Shown here: one piece after another, positions 1 through 10,990 of the stretch | Position numbering within the stretch: position 1 is the stretch's first letter | How the letters are laid out: each line of letters begins with the position of its first letter | Assembly (NCBI RefSeq): GCF_000471905.2 | Contig: NW_006500271.1 | Location: 1,933-65,932 of the forward strand | Reading direction: 5' to 3' | DNA length: 64,000 bases | Origin: Amborella trichopoda | Taxonomy: Eukaryota; Streptophyta; Magnoliopsida; Amborellales; Amborellaceae | Translations under genes and position numbers: made by a program | The notes under the pieces: model-generated | What the model was told of the DNA's origin: nothing | The model's database searches: none | The model's input: only the letters and a program-made list of their open reading frames with translations

Positions 1-1540
1 GTGATAATAATACACCATAAAAACCATTATTTTAGATTTTCTTAAAATACTTCAAGATTTTCTTAAAATACTTCAAAACCCATCTCTATTTGGGTAGACT
101 TTAAGTCCACCATCTTTTTCTTTTCTTAGCTTTTCATATGGATGACTTTTACTTCTTACGTGGCATAATACGTGGCCCTTTCGATTCTCCATTGACACCT
201 CTTTTGATGAGGTGTTACAAAAAGTTCATCTCTCTCTTATGTACGTATAGGTCTTGAAGGTAACAGGAAATCAAGTGTAACCCACTTTCAAATTACTTAC
301 GTAATCCTTCTGCTTTTCCGCAAGAACAAATATCACAAGAAAGCTCACATCTCTCTATCAATCCGATAATATCGTCGTCAAGGCCTCTAACTCAGCCATT
401 AGCTCTTCTCTCGTATTCCCATCAAGCTTCACGTCCTCCACTTTGAGCCTCGCCTCCTCGATATGAGCCCGAAAACAGGAGTCCCATGTCATGGACCGTT
501 TGCTGTTTCTCTTGGAGTCAGAGCCCTTCTGCAACCATCCTTTTTGACAGCGTAGTAATGAGATCTTCTATCGCTTATATAGTTTCTATTTTTACCGTGT
601 AGTCGGTAATTTCGAGGGGCTTGACCATCCGACAAAGGTTAGTTCCTCCAAAGAATATAAAAAGGCGAGAGCAATAGCCGTACAAAGTGAAGTATAGGTA
701 AGTGGTTGTAGTTTTCTCTTTTGAAAATTTGGAGCCTATGCGAGAAAACCCTTTCTCTAAATAATATGGAATTTTCTTAATTATGCCTGATAAAAGGTTG
801 GATATTCATCATTCAATTTGTTGTATATTTAGGGACTCTAGGATTTGAATCTCTTAGTCCATTTTGAAGGTCCAGACCTAGATATGGTTTAGATGAATCA
901 AACTTGATGAGCAACAGTAAGTGACATCATCCTCCTAAAAAAAATAGTATGTTTTTAATAAAATAGTGATATACCCGTCCAACATTTTTATTTTATAAGT
1001 TTTATGGGTAAGTGACTTCATTGTCTTGAAAATAATATTTTTAGTAAAATTGTTATATTTTATCTACTGTTAGGAATTTTAGATACTGTAAACTATTAGA
1101 AATAAATGTGATATTTCTGTTTTTAGTAAACTAGTGAATTTTCCTTCTAGTGTTTTTTATATTTAGATATTGTAAAATTCATGTGCAAATCACTTTCTCA
1201 TTATTTGGAAAAACTGATATTTTTACACTTGATTGTAGTATTGCTTATGAAATGATTATTTGTGAATTAGTAATTCCATAAATTGTGATAATTCCATATT
1301 TAATTTTGGATTTTCATAATATAGTCCGTTTATCATGTTACATTTCCGAAATGTCCTTTAGAACTGCTACCTTTCAGAAATTATTACCAAAATGTTTGAC
1401 TGGTTATTTACAGATATTTCAATGAAAGTGATTGTCTAAATTGCTTCAAGTGCATTCCGGTTAATGATTTCAACGTTACTATGCATATATGATGTTGATG
1501 CTTTCTGATGTTAAAACAGTTTATGAGATAGTTTAAGTAC

Positions 1541-1823
1541 ATTTGGGCCCATCCAAGACGCTGGTGGGATATTTGGACCCATCCAAGACGCTGGTGGGGT
1601 ATTTGGACTCATCTGGTACGCTAGTGAGGTATGATTGGACCTGCAGGGATTATTTGGGCCCATCCAAGACATTGGTGGGATATTTGAACTCATCTGGGAA
1701 GTCGGCAAGGTATGAGACCTATCCAATTATATCGGCAGGGCTTATTTAGACTCATCCGGTACGCCGGTGAGATATGATTAGACCTGTGGGGATTATTTGG
1801 ACCCATCCAGGACGCCAGTAGCG
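1541..1823 (+). repeat. ~27-32-bp tandem repeats inside the LTR
   Basis: About nine imperfect units built on TGGACCCATCCAAGACGCTG followed by GTGGGGTAT or a variant. Some units contain CATCCGGTACGCCGGTGAG, which can fold as CCGG-TACG-CCGG. The same unit family sits at the same LTR position at 48,292-48,500, 53,943-54,150 and 54,775-54,985. The short open frames on both strands here are by-products of a repeat unit whose length is close to a multiple of three. Confidence 0.85.
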
Positions 1824-2009
1824 TATTTTGTGAAATCTTTTGAATGATGCATTTCTGTTAAAATATCTATATACATTTCAATCTTTTGGATTATATTTAA
1901 CTATGCATTTCTAAAAAGTGAAATTGTTATTCATAAATGTTTTTGCTCGCAATGCTCCTCCTCATGTTGTTTTTAATCTACCTTTTTTAGAAAATATTTA
2001 TATCTTCTA

Positions 2010-2090
2010 ACCATGATTATTTTTAGGACCATGATGATCACTTATTGAGTAGCCATACTGATCAAACTATGGTAAATATTTTTCAAGGTA
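2010..2090 (+). promoter_or_regulatory. Conserved LTR box near the 3' part
   Basis: An ~80-bp block, from CCATGATTATTTTTAGGA to GGTAAATATTTTTC, that stays recognisable in all four LTRs of this family while much of the rest has drifted. In the younger copies its centre reads TGAGTAGCCAAACTCA, a 5-bp stem with a 6-base loop; here the right stem is damaged. Position and shape recall the short inverted box seen near the RNA 3' end in many Tekay/Del LTRs (from memory). A role in RNA 3' processing or R-region structure is inference. Confidence 0.5.
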
Positions 2091-2391
2091 ATTGCAGTCT
2101 CATAGTTCGAGTACAACAGGACCAGCTTTAGAAGAAATTATAGTCATAATTAAATTTCCCTTTGTAACTTTGGTCTCAAATGCACCATTGTAATTTTTGT
2201 TCTATAAAGAAATTTATATATCTAGCCTTCATGTTGGTACCAGGTGAAAGCAAACTTTGTGCAAATTTTTAATTAATTAATGAAAAACAAATATTTTTTG
2301 GTACAATATATATAAGTAGGAATTTAAATTTTTACTAGTATAAGAGTAGTCTGTCACACTTAAAGAATGTTAGTAAACTTGGGGTGTGACA

Positions 2392-3173
2392 TAAGGCCTT
2401 TATGCCGGCCGATGCTGAAGGTTAGTGGGCAGCTGACGAGCCCTCTTCAGAGCCTTCGGTTGCTCCATCTGAGTCTTTAGCCCTTATGGTCAGGGGACTT
2501 GTCCTTGACATTCCACCACTTGCTTCAGTGAGTTCCCCGGTTTTGGCTTCGTCGGGGTTGGGATTTAGAGCACAGACCGTGCGATGGATGCTCTAAACAG
2601 GACTGAAGGGCATGAAGGAATGGCCCCTTTCTGACCTCCAGGAGGGGTTTGAGGGTATCAAGGCTTGTGCGGCCAGCTTGTGGGTTGTTGATTTGGACGC
2701 GGAGTTCTCCAATTGGTTGGAAGAGCTGCTACGGAAACTTGAGCAGTGGGGGCTTGCAGCCCTCTCGGCAGTCAGACGGAAGAGTCCCATGTGGTTCCAC
2801 TAAGGGCCGAGTTGGCTGCTCAAGAAACCCTGATGGAAGGCTCTAAGCAGGGGAGACGAAAAAGCCCTTCTCATCGTGACTGACTCATAGAGGAGGAGCA
2901 TGAGACAAAGCAAGAGATTAGAGGATTGAAGATGAGATCGTAGCGTTGCAAACTCGTGCCGACACCCTAAAGGGGCGCCGACATCGTCTTCGGGAAGCTC
3001 TTGCCGACAACTCTCAGTGCCTAAAGCAAATAGACTTGTACATGAGGACGGTCACCACCCTTTCCAAGTCGACAGCCACTGACGTTTCCCGCGAGGAGGA
3101 GTAGGTGCAGGCTAAATTGAGGGAGGTGGGGAAGTTGAGGTTGAGGATGCGAGAGGCGTTCGACCGCTTCTGA
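2392..3173 (+). pseudogene. C-terminal coiled-coil part of PMD-type ORF (copy E1)
   Basis: Degraded coding remnant. From about 2,820 the + strand reads a charged helix-rich stretch with in-frame breaks (EEEHETKQEIRGLKDEIVAL, then further heptad-like sequence) ending AFDRF and a stop at 3,171-3,173. The end resembles the ends of the coiled-coil ORFs of E3 (EIIDRFWK-stop) and C (KIIDHF-stop), so all three are taken as the same gene. A 3'-UTR-like stretch with AATAAG near 3,229 follows. The upstream part, 2,392-2,800, is probably the spacer between PMD and coil but is too decayed to prove. The gene faces the gag of the same copy on the opposite strand. Its 5' end is replaced by the LTR ending at 2,391. 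Confidence 0.6.
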
Positions 3174-3515
3174 TATTTTGTGTGGGCCTTGCTAGCCCAC
3201 TAAAATTTTGTAACCTCATCTGCATGTGAATAAGAGAACCATTGTTTTTCTTATTCTTTTGAGTTTGGTGTGTTTGAGGTTTCTTCTTTTTGCACCTTTT
3301 GTTTGAATTTTCCCTTGACCTTCACTGAGGAAGGGGTAGTAACAACGAGAATTTGGATGCTTACCGGGAAGGTGCTTGAGTTCTTTCCTAGGAGGCTGTA
3401 GACTCCTGCCGGTGCGCGACTAAGAGTTTAGGAGGTGGTTGTAGAGTCATACCCCCACAACTGCAGTAGGGCCGGCTTAAAGTCTCACCCTTGGGGCTGA
3501 CAGTAGTGTGTGCCT
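3174..3515. other. Tail-to-tail spacer of copy E1
   Basis: About 340 bases between the stop of the + strand coiled-coil ORF and the end of the - strand gag/linker frames. No coding signal is seen on either strand. It probably holds the 3' UTRs of both convergent genes. Confidence 0.5.
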
Positions 3516-5917
3516 TTAAGTATTTGCTCCCACGTAAGGAGAACCCTGAGGGGTTATTACGATAGAATGCTGGCTTTCCTCGGCGAAGAAGACTTGCCTT
3601 GGGATGAAGTCACGTAGGATAGGTCGAGGGGGTAGGAGCTCCACCTCGTCTGGGTGTGCGGGAGACTGGGTGTCTCGGATTGGTGCAACTGTGTCCTCCC
3701 GGTTGTGTCTCTCTATTCTGAGCGGGCGGGGTTCTTGTGCATGGGGTGCGAGCGTCGTGCTTGCGCGATGAGCCATGTTGCCGCTAGTGTTCTTTGGTCT
3801 TTGGTGGGCATGATACAATTGCCATGGAGGCGAAGCGTCGGAGATAGGAGACTCGAAAGCACTGGTAACAGGGTTTCGAGCCCACCCTATTCCCGGAAGG
3901 GGGTGAGGGCATTGATGGAGTATTCCGCTCCGGGACGAAGCTTGTTCATCAATAAAGGCTATCCATCGGTCTTGGATGTATCCTTGAAGGATGTCCAGAA
4001 ACTCGTAGCAGTGGCACAAGCCGTGCCCACTTAGCTAGTAAGGGTACCACGGGCTTTGACCTTTGCCGACCATTCATCTCCATGTCTTGGGGGACACTGA
4101 GCACAATCATCTCGTGCTACACCATTGCGACGAAAAGAGTAAGGAGCCAACAGAGTTGTGGCTTAGCTTTAGGAACTTCATCGTTCAGCTCTTCGTGGAT
4201 TGTGACCATGTGACAGGCTTCAGGTGTCTCAAAAGCCTTCTTGAGGTCCTCTAAATTGATCTTCCCCTTTTGGATCAGGGCTTCAATATAGTCTTTGAGC
4301 AGGATAAAGTCCTCGATGGGGTGCCCCAACATTTGGTGGAACGCGCAATAGTAGGGATGATCAATCCATTCTCTATGGTCTGGCCGTTTGCTAGGTGGGA
4401 GGGTCACCATATCTTGCTAAATCAACATGCTGAGGAGGGTCGGCACTCATGCCCTATTGAAGATGTATAGTTGATTGAGTTTTCGCCTGAACTCTTCAGT
4501 TTGTTGGTAGCTGAGTGATGGAGGCACCATGCTGTGCTGCTATTGTGCCGACCCCTGAATCCATTGTTGCAGGCCCCTGGAGGTGTCCAACATTCATAAG
4601 GAGGCTGCATTGGGTAGGGGCTGCGAAGCGGTTGTCAGCGCCATGCTAATTAGATTCTTGGGCTGACCGGCACGGGGATTAGTTCGACTTCCCCAAATTG
4701 GCCCCCTGCTGAGGTCTAGGTCGAGTCTTCACCATGATGTTTCAGCAAGCTTTCAATTTTGGCTGCCTTAGTGATCAATACGGAGAAGGTGGTGGGTTAG
4801 AGGACTCAACATGTTGGGAGCTTTCTCTCCTCATGATTTTGACGCATGTCTGGACGGCCTCCACCTCGCTCATGTGGTTGGTTTGGCACATTGCAAGGTC
4901 TCTCCACTGCTGGATATATTGCCCCACCAATTCGTCGGGGTTTTGGGCCATGGTGAGGAGTTCTATAGCTTGCACGTCCAGCTCTCCTTCACAGAAATGT
5001 TTGTAGAAGAGCAGTTCCATCTCCTACCAGGAGCAGACCAAGTTGGGTGGCAGGCGGGTGTACCATTTGAAAGTAGGCCCGACCAGGGTTTCCACAAACT
5101 GTCGAAGCAACGATTTGGAATCTGAGGCCGAGTTCTGGCAGGCCGACACGAAGTGGGCTATGTGTTGCTGAGGTGAGCCTATGTCATCAAAGGTTGGTAA
5201 CCTTCCCTTCTGATACCCGACAGGGACAAGAACCTGATCAATAGAAGGCGGGTAAGGCTTTTGATACGAGAGGCTGTCCCACGCTCTTAGCACTTGCAAC
5301 TGCTAGATGCTTCTATTAATCATCCATTGCACATCCTCTTGTATGAATACCAACGACCTAGGTTGAGGGGTTGTATCGGTCTAGACTTCAAAAGAGGGGA
5401 GAGGATTCAGGGATCTCAATGCAGGAGTCGGAGGGGGAGGCTGAGGTCTTTTTTCCCCCCCGAGCGGTGGTTCAGGAGGAGAGTTGGTCTCTTGGTGGAA
5501 GGAGACCATTGGAAATGCCTCCTTCAGTCCTTTGAGCCTGTCTAAGATGTTGTTCAGGGGGTTCTCGAAGAGGGCCATCGAGCTTTCGAGCTCTTCTTCA
5601 TTTTGACCTACCATCGTGACCTCAATAGGTCGGTTTGAGTCAAGTAACTAAGAGAGAGGGGTGACTCTGGTCCTCTTTGTACTCTGGTCGGGAACCACAG
5701 AGAGTAGAGGTTGGTCCTGCTTTGTTTGGGCTTGGGCTTGCTTAAGAGCTCGAGTAAGCACGAGTTCGGGGTGACTTAGCGGACGGTCTGTTGTTGGGTT
5801 GAAGGCCTTGGGGCCCATCTTCCTTCCTCGACTCTCGACAGCCTTGGGGCCGGAGGTCTGATGAAGCGGGGTAACTTTCTCGTGCCCTGACAATGTTAGA
5901 GTGGGAAACGCTGCCAT
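3516..5917 (-). pseudogene. Tat-like gag with linker, degraded (copy E1)
   Basis: Broken capsid (gag) gene of a Ty3/gypsy Tat-like element. Reading leftward: 5,917-5,381, a hydrophilic N-terminal region; 5,299-5,024, with GRLPTFDDIGSPQQHIAHF and FVETLVGPTFKWYTRLPPN, the capsid core; 5,020-4,775, with DELVGQYIQQWRDLA and AVQTCVKIMR, the second capsid half; 4,410-4,117, a zinc-knuckle-like YCAFHQMLGHPIEDF; 4,019-3,516, a linker with PWQLYH and LPPRPILRDFIP that matches PWRVYH and LPPLPTLQDFIP in E3. The last zinc ligand is Phe instead of Cys. Frames change between segments, so frameshifts and stops separate them. No protease or polymerase follows. Retrotransposon Gag would package element RNA in cytoplasmic particles; this copy cannot be translated whole. 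Confidence 0.75.
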
Positions 5918-7019
5918 CCTCGGGTTCCTCCGTATCCTGTCGGAGGTGGAAGCAGTTCTGGTTGGCGAGGTGCTTCATGGTGGACGACATCACTTTTTGT
6001 GTAAGGAGTGGAACATCTATTTCCCTAGCTTGCTTGAGCCACAGGACTTGGTAGACTTTCCCCCAGAATCAAAATCAAGTCCAGTCCTCCTCTCCGCAGG
6101 CCAGCTCTATCGACGCACAGGCAGAGTTGACAAGTTGAGGTAGAGTGAGACACCCCGAAAGGAGAAGCTTCGTAGGTAGCAGCAGAGTTTGAGTGTCGCT
6201 GATGGGGAGAATGGTGAGGCCAGCGGTCACGGGCAACATCTTCTCCATTTGGATCTTGTGCTGAGGGGTAGCTCATGGACGCACCAAGTGTGACTCAGAG
6301 AGGATAATGCCCGAAGGGTACTTCTTCGAGTACCATGTAGTGAGTGGCACAGTAGTGGTGGACATGGTGATGGGTGCTCGTCCTTTTCCACAACTAAGGG
6401 TTTCTTTAGATCTGCATGTGTGTGCATGACCCATTGTAGTATTTGGGATGGCTGCGGGGTCAGTCCCTTATGTGGTGAGGGGCGGAGTACTTGTTTGTTC
6501 ACTTGGTGGAGTCACGTGTCGGTCGGTGGTCCTCTCTCAAGCTGCCCCGAGCGGTGGAGTTGACATACATGGTGCGGGTGGCATGAGAGCCACCAGCACT
6601 ACGCCTAAGTCGAAAGCGACCCGAAACTGTCTGCGGGACTAGGGTAGGCTGCAGCCTGCCCCGATTCATTATTATGGCGGCCAGGCCGCCAGGGAGTTTA
6701 CAGACATGGGTATGCGCGATAGAGTAACCACGTGAGTTGACATGGTGATTGCCAACGGAGTAACCACGTAAGCTGACATGGTGATTGCTAGCATGTGACA
6801 TGTGCCCTGGGGTATCAGTGTTGGCGACATCCCTTTGTGAAGCAGGCGGGGTCGCCTTTCGGCTATCCGTAGCGACGACGATCCTGTCGGGACCGACCGA
6901 GTGAGCGAGAGTGGTGGCACGGGGGCCCTGTAGGATTTGTGGCTGACGGAGTGCTCGCTTGCAACAGAGTGTTTTAGTAAGGGGGCGGTAGTAGAGTTGC
7001 TCGTGCAGAGGCTCAACAC
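5918..7019 (-). other. 5' leader region of copy E1
   Basis: GC-richer, non-coding-looking sequence upstream of gag on the - strand. It shares phrases with the leaders of the other copies (GCCCCGAGC, CGAGTACCATG, the TGTGTGCATG neighbourhood). Near 6,715-6,790 a short unit, GAGTAACCACGTGAGTTGAC with CATGGTGATTGC, occurs twice. Open frames of up to 194 codons overlap here on both strands without recognisable domains and look accidental. No LTR or primer site is attached on the right; the leader runs into the minisatellite. Confidence 0.5.
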
Positions 7020-7735
7020 CATGGTCTAAACTATATGACCTTAAACTGTAGAAGAGGTCTAGTTGTACGACCGTAAACTTCACAGTCCTAGTTGTATTAC
7101 TTTAAACTACATGACCACGATCCAAACTATATGACCTTAAACTGTAGCGATGGTCTAGATGAACGACTTTAAACTCCATGGTCTAAACTATATGACCGTA
7201 AACTGTAATGGAGGTCCAGTTACACGACCTTAAACTGTATAGTCTTAGTTGTATGACTTTAAATTATATAACCATGGCCCAAACTGTATGACCTTAAACT
7301 ATAGCCAAGGTCTAGTTGCACGACCCTAAACTGCTCGGTCCATACTACATGACCTTAAACTGCTCAGCCCTATGGTCAAAACTACATGACCTTAAACTGC
7401 AGCGGAGATCTAGTTGCACGACCTTAAATTGCACATTCCTAGTTGTATGAATTTAAACTACATGACCACGATCCAGCTGTATGACCTTAAACCATAGTGC
7501 ACATCCTAGTGGCATGACGATAATCTGCTCAGCCCCATAGTCCAAACTATATGACCCTAAACTGTAGTGGAGGTCTAGTTATATGACCTTAAATTGCACA
7601 GTCCTAGTCGTATGACTTTAAATTGCATAACCACGGTCTAGCTGTCTGACCTTAAAACATAGTACACGTCCTGCTGCCATGGCGATAAACTGCTTCGCAC
7701 AGGTCCAGGAGGTATGACCATAAACTTATCCCCAC
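7020..7735. repeat. Left arm of inverted minisatellite
   Basis: Tandem ~30-bp units such as GGTCCAAACTATATGACCTT followed by AAACTGTAG, alternating with GGTCTAGTTGCACGACCTTA and AGTCCTAGTTGTATGACTTT variants. Together they make a higher-order repeat of roughly 120 bp. The same units appear in reverse complement at 8,535-9,430, forming two long inverted arms. No coding content. Confidence 0.85.
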
Positions 7736-8534
7736 GTAATCACATATGACTTCACGTTCATTTTCACGGACGCTTTCCCTAAGCTATCTGTTAGTGTGCG
7801 CATGCCATCTTCATAACAACCCAGTGTGTCCATTCACTTTTTCACCATATATCATTCCCCAGTGAGTCTCACCCACGCTCACAAAAACGGCGAACCATCT
7901 CGCCATCCAAACTCGTAAGTTAGTGAGTCACAAAAAACATTTGCTCGCATTTCATACATTATCCATCCTTCATAGGTAGCCTTGAGCCATCTTCTCAAGT
8001 GAGTCAAACCACCACCATACTCACTCCATGACCTTCATAGACTGTCATTCATCACCATCATGGTCCAGTCGTAAGACCTTAAACCATAGTTCACCTCCTG
8101 ACCACATGACGATAAACTTCTTTTCGCAGGTCTCGCAGGCATGACCTTAAAACATGCCTTCACAAAAAAAAAAGAAAAAAAAAAGGAATAACGGGCATGG
8201 TGTACTTGAACAAGGAAACGCTATGAGTAAAAATGATGGACGGGCATGGTCACGAAACAATGAGGAAAAGAGTTATGTGAATAAAAAAACAGCACTGTGA
8301 AAATTCGAAAGGTCATCATGAGTAAAAAGGCACATAAAGGGTGGACATGACCGAAAGGTCATGGGTAAAAGAGTCTAACAAAAAGAAGTTGGTGAAAACC
8401 GTCTCTACGGCGTCGCTTCCCCAGTCTAAGTGAAACCTCAAAGAGCGCTTATAGCAATAAAATCAACTTGATGGAACATTCTCTTCCACATACGATCTCA
8501 TCCAACACTCTCTTCATCATCAAGACGTCCAGCA
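7736..8534. other. Spacer of the inverted minisatellite
   Basis: Contains a further left-orientation fragment at 8,058-8,160 whose GACCTTAAACCATAG pairs with CTATGGTTTAAGGTC at 8,545, so this pair is the innermost part of the inverted repeat. The remainder is unique-looking: CAC/ATC-rich sequence at 7,740-8,050, an A-rich run at 8,163-8,185, and AT-rich sequence to 8,534. No gene recognised. Confidence 0.6.
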
Positions 8535-9430
8535 GGATGTGTACTATGGTTTAAGGTCATACAGTTGGACCATGGTCATGCAGTTTAAAGTCATACAACT
8601 AGGACTGTATAGTTTAAGGTCGTGCAACTAGACCATCACTACAGTTTTACGATCATATAGTTTGGACCATGAAATTTAGAGTTGTGCATCTAGACCATAG
8701 CTATAGTTGAAGGTCATATTGTTTAGACCATAGAGTTTAGGGTCGTGAATCGAGACCATAGCTACTGTTTAAGGTCATATAGTTTGGACCAAGGAGTTTA
8801 GTGTCATGCATCTAGACCATAACTACAGTTTAAGGTCATATAGTTTGGACCATGGAGTTTAGGGTCGTGCATCTAGACCATAGCTACAATTTAAGGTCAT
8901 ATAGTTTGGACCATGAAGTTTTAGGGTCGTGCATCTAGACCATCACTATAGTTTAAGGTCCTATAGTTTGGACCATGGTTGTACAGTTTAAAGTCATACA
9001 ACGAGGACCATGTAGTTTAAGGTCGTGAAACTAGACCTCCGCTACAATTTAAGGTCGTATAGTTTGGACCATGGCTATGCAGTTTATAGTCATACAACGA
9101 GGACCAGGCAGTTTAAGGCCATGCAACTAGACCTCCGCTACAGTTTAATGATGTATAGTTTGGACCGTGGCTATGCAGTTTAAAGTCATACAATGAGGAC
9201 CATGCAGTTTAAGAATGTGCGACTAGACCTCCGCTACAGTTTAAGGTCGTATAGTTAGGACCGTGGCTATGTAGTTTAAAGTCATACAACGAGGACCATG
9301 CAGTTTAAGGTCGTGCAACTAGACCTCCGCTACAATTGAAGGTCATACAATTTGGACCATGCAGTTTAGGGTCGTGCATCTAGACCCTGGTTGTGCAGTT
9401 TGAGGTCATGCAGCACTGACCATGGCATGG
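8535..9430. repeat. Right arm of inverted minisatellite
   Basis: About 25-30 units of ~30 bp, for example AGTTTAAGGTCATATAGTTT then GGACCATG, and AGTTTAGGGTCGTGCATCTA then GACC. They are reverse complements of the left arm. The array ends at CATGGCATGG, immediately next to the gag remnant of copy A. A short piece of the same repeat recurs at 16,975-17,060 on the far side of A's LTR. Confidence 0.85.
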
Positions 9431-9435
9431 AATCA

Positions 9436-9660
9436 TTATATTAATTCAATCTCCCCATTGTTTATGAGATTCTGGATAATGTTTCCCATGTAAAGACACT
9501 CCTCAGTCTTGTGACCAAGTAACCTATGGTATTGGCAATAATTGGGCTCGTCATCTCTCCCAACTTCCTCTGGTCTTTTGGAGCAGGTAGTTCGATCACT
9601 CCCTTTAATAAGAGAGTTTTCAGCAACATGGGGATCATGGACTTTTGAAAGGAATAATCC
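9436..9660 (-). pseudogene. Tat/gypsy gag C-terminus with zinc-knuckle-like motif (copy A)
   Basis: Read leftward, this frame is open for about 75 codons and ends at a stop at 9,438-9,436. It begins DYSFQKSMIPMLLKTLL, continues IELPAPKRPEEVGRDDEPNY, then CQYHRLLGHKTEEC and IIQNLINNGEIELI. The KRPEE-xxx-DDPxYCxYHRxxGHxxxxC layout is the familiar C-terminal gag signature of plant Tat-type gypsy elements, with Cys-x2-His-x4-His-x4-Cys spacing. It differs clearly from the gag of B, C and E3, so A is another subfamily or a chimera. Minisatellite replaces everything downstream. Confidence 0.75.
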
Positions 9661-10990
9661 CTACGTCGGAAGTAACCGATTTTCTTCTTGGAGACATTGA
9701 GTCTTTGATCTCCTTGTGATAATAGAGTCTGATCAAGATAAGCTGGGGGAGGTTTCTAGTAGTGATTCGACATTCCTATCATTGAGGCATTGCATCTTTT
9801 TGGTGCTCTGGCCACGACGCCTTTTACTAGTCCTCTGTTCCCAATCCGAAGAAAAGATGGGGAAGGGAATGACAATGAGGGAGGCGAGGGTGGCAATAGT
9901 TCATCCCATTTTGATGGCAAGGAATGGTGCCTGAGAGATAGTTAATAGGGCTTGATGCTCTGAGGGGGTACACTCAAGCTTGTCAGGCTTCAGTACTGCT
10001 TGACGCACGGTTTCTATCATTTCATCTTTCAACCTCATCTCAGCCTGTAACCACCTTATTGTGGTCTTAAGATGTGCAATCTCGTCTTCATAGGCTTTTA
10101 GTACTTCCCTGATCACCACGGTTTTTACACTAGTCATACTTGTGGGCTCCTTACCATTAAGAGAGAACCTGAACCTCTCATGAAACGGCAAGCCTCCATC
10201 AACATCCTGGAGAGGATACATGAGGCATTCATGACATGAGGAAAGTAAACAATTGGCTTTGCAGGGAATCGTGTCATTCTTTGAGCATGGAGGGCCACTT
10301 GAACAGCGCTAGCATCAAGGGCAGCGGAGCTCGTTTCATCTTGTACTAGGGAGCAGCTTTCCTTGGGTGAGAGTGACGAGTTCACATCAGTGGTAAGAAT
10401 GTCTGGGGCGAAGTAAGCAAGGGAAGTAGCATCATTAACACCAACAAGAGTAAACGGCTATTCATCACGTGTCCAAGATTCTGTAATGAATCCATTGAAA
10501 GACGGAAGGAAAGTGGCTAGTAGCAGGTTCCCCTTCTTATTTAGAAGGTCGATCTCGAAAATGGGTTTCTCAAGCCCTTGCAGCGGCTCAACAGTATCAG
10601 TTTTCTCTTCAGCTTCATCTTGGGGAGTCGGGATGTCAAACCAGACTTCGAATGGAGATGATGGATCATTCTCTAGCATGATGGGAAGAAGCCCATTCCC
10701 TTCATGGATCAGACTCTTCACCATAAAGGGGTCATGACTAGTGCCCTTGGTGAGTTCAGCTCTCATTTCGCTTGAGGGACCGGGGCTACCTCGGTACGAT
10801 GCCTTTAAACTTAACAGGGTCTAGGGGACATTGATTTAGGCCCAAGAGCTGCCTCGAGCTCCGTCTGCTCGAAGAAGCTATTGCTCTCCATGTCCTGACC
10901 CGAAATGGGTTCGGGTGTCTGATCGGGTGATGGCACCATTGGCTCAGAATTGATGGGGTCACTAGGGTTATACTGCTTTTTTACCCCGTC
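9661..10990 (-). pseudogene. Unrecognised ORF remnants upstream of gag (copy A)
   Basis: Several - strand open segments separated by stops and frameshifts. 10,766-10,458 (102 codons, acidic) contains FEVWFDIPTPQDEAEEKTD and GLEKPIFEIDLLNKKG. 10,221-9,901 (106 codons) contains a likely short coiled coil, KAYEDEIAHLKTTIRWLQAE. They lie between the leader and the gag C-terminus, so they may be the N-terminal part of A's gag or a separate leader ORF. I do not recognise a domain. Codon-like continuity suggests a decayed gene rather than chance. Confidence 0.4.

Larger units (their letters stand above)
2..2391 (+). repeat. Chromovirus-type LTR (solo or 3' LTR), TGTAATAATCC family
   Basis: Long terminal repeat of about 2.39 kb that starts near the window edge with TGATAATAATAC and ends TTGGGGTGTGACA at 2,391. 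It matches, in the same order, the LTRs at 47,235 and 52,889: a related start, the ~30-bp tandem-repeat block, a conserved box around 2,011-2,090, and the GTGTGACA end. It has diverged and carries extra sequence, so it is an older or different subfamily. No initiator-Met primer-binding site follows 2,391; PMD/coiled-coil sequence of copy E1 follows instead. That makes it a solo LTR or the 3' LTR of an element lying to the left. The target-site duplication cannot be checked because only one flanking base is present. Confidence 0.8.

Noticed and set aside
1511..1749. Open frames on both strands
   Set aside because: Tandem-repeat translation inside an LTR, repeating a PSKTLVGYLD-type unit.
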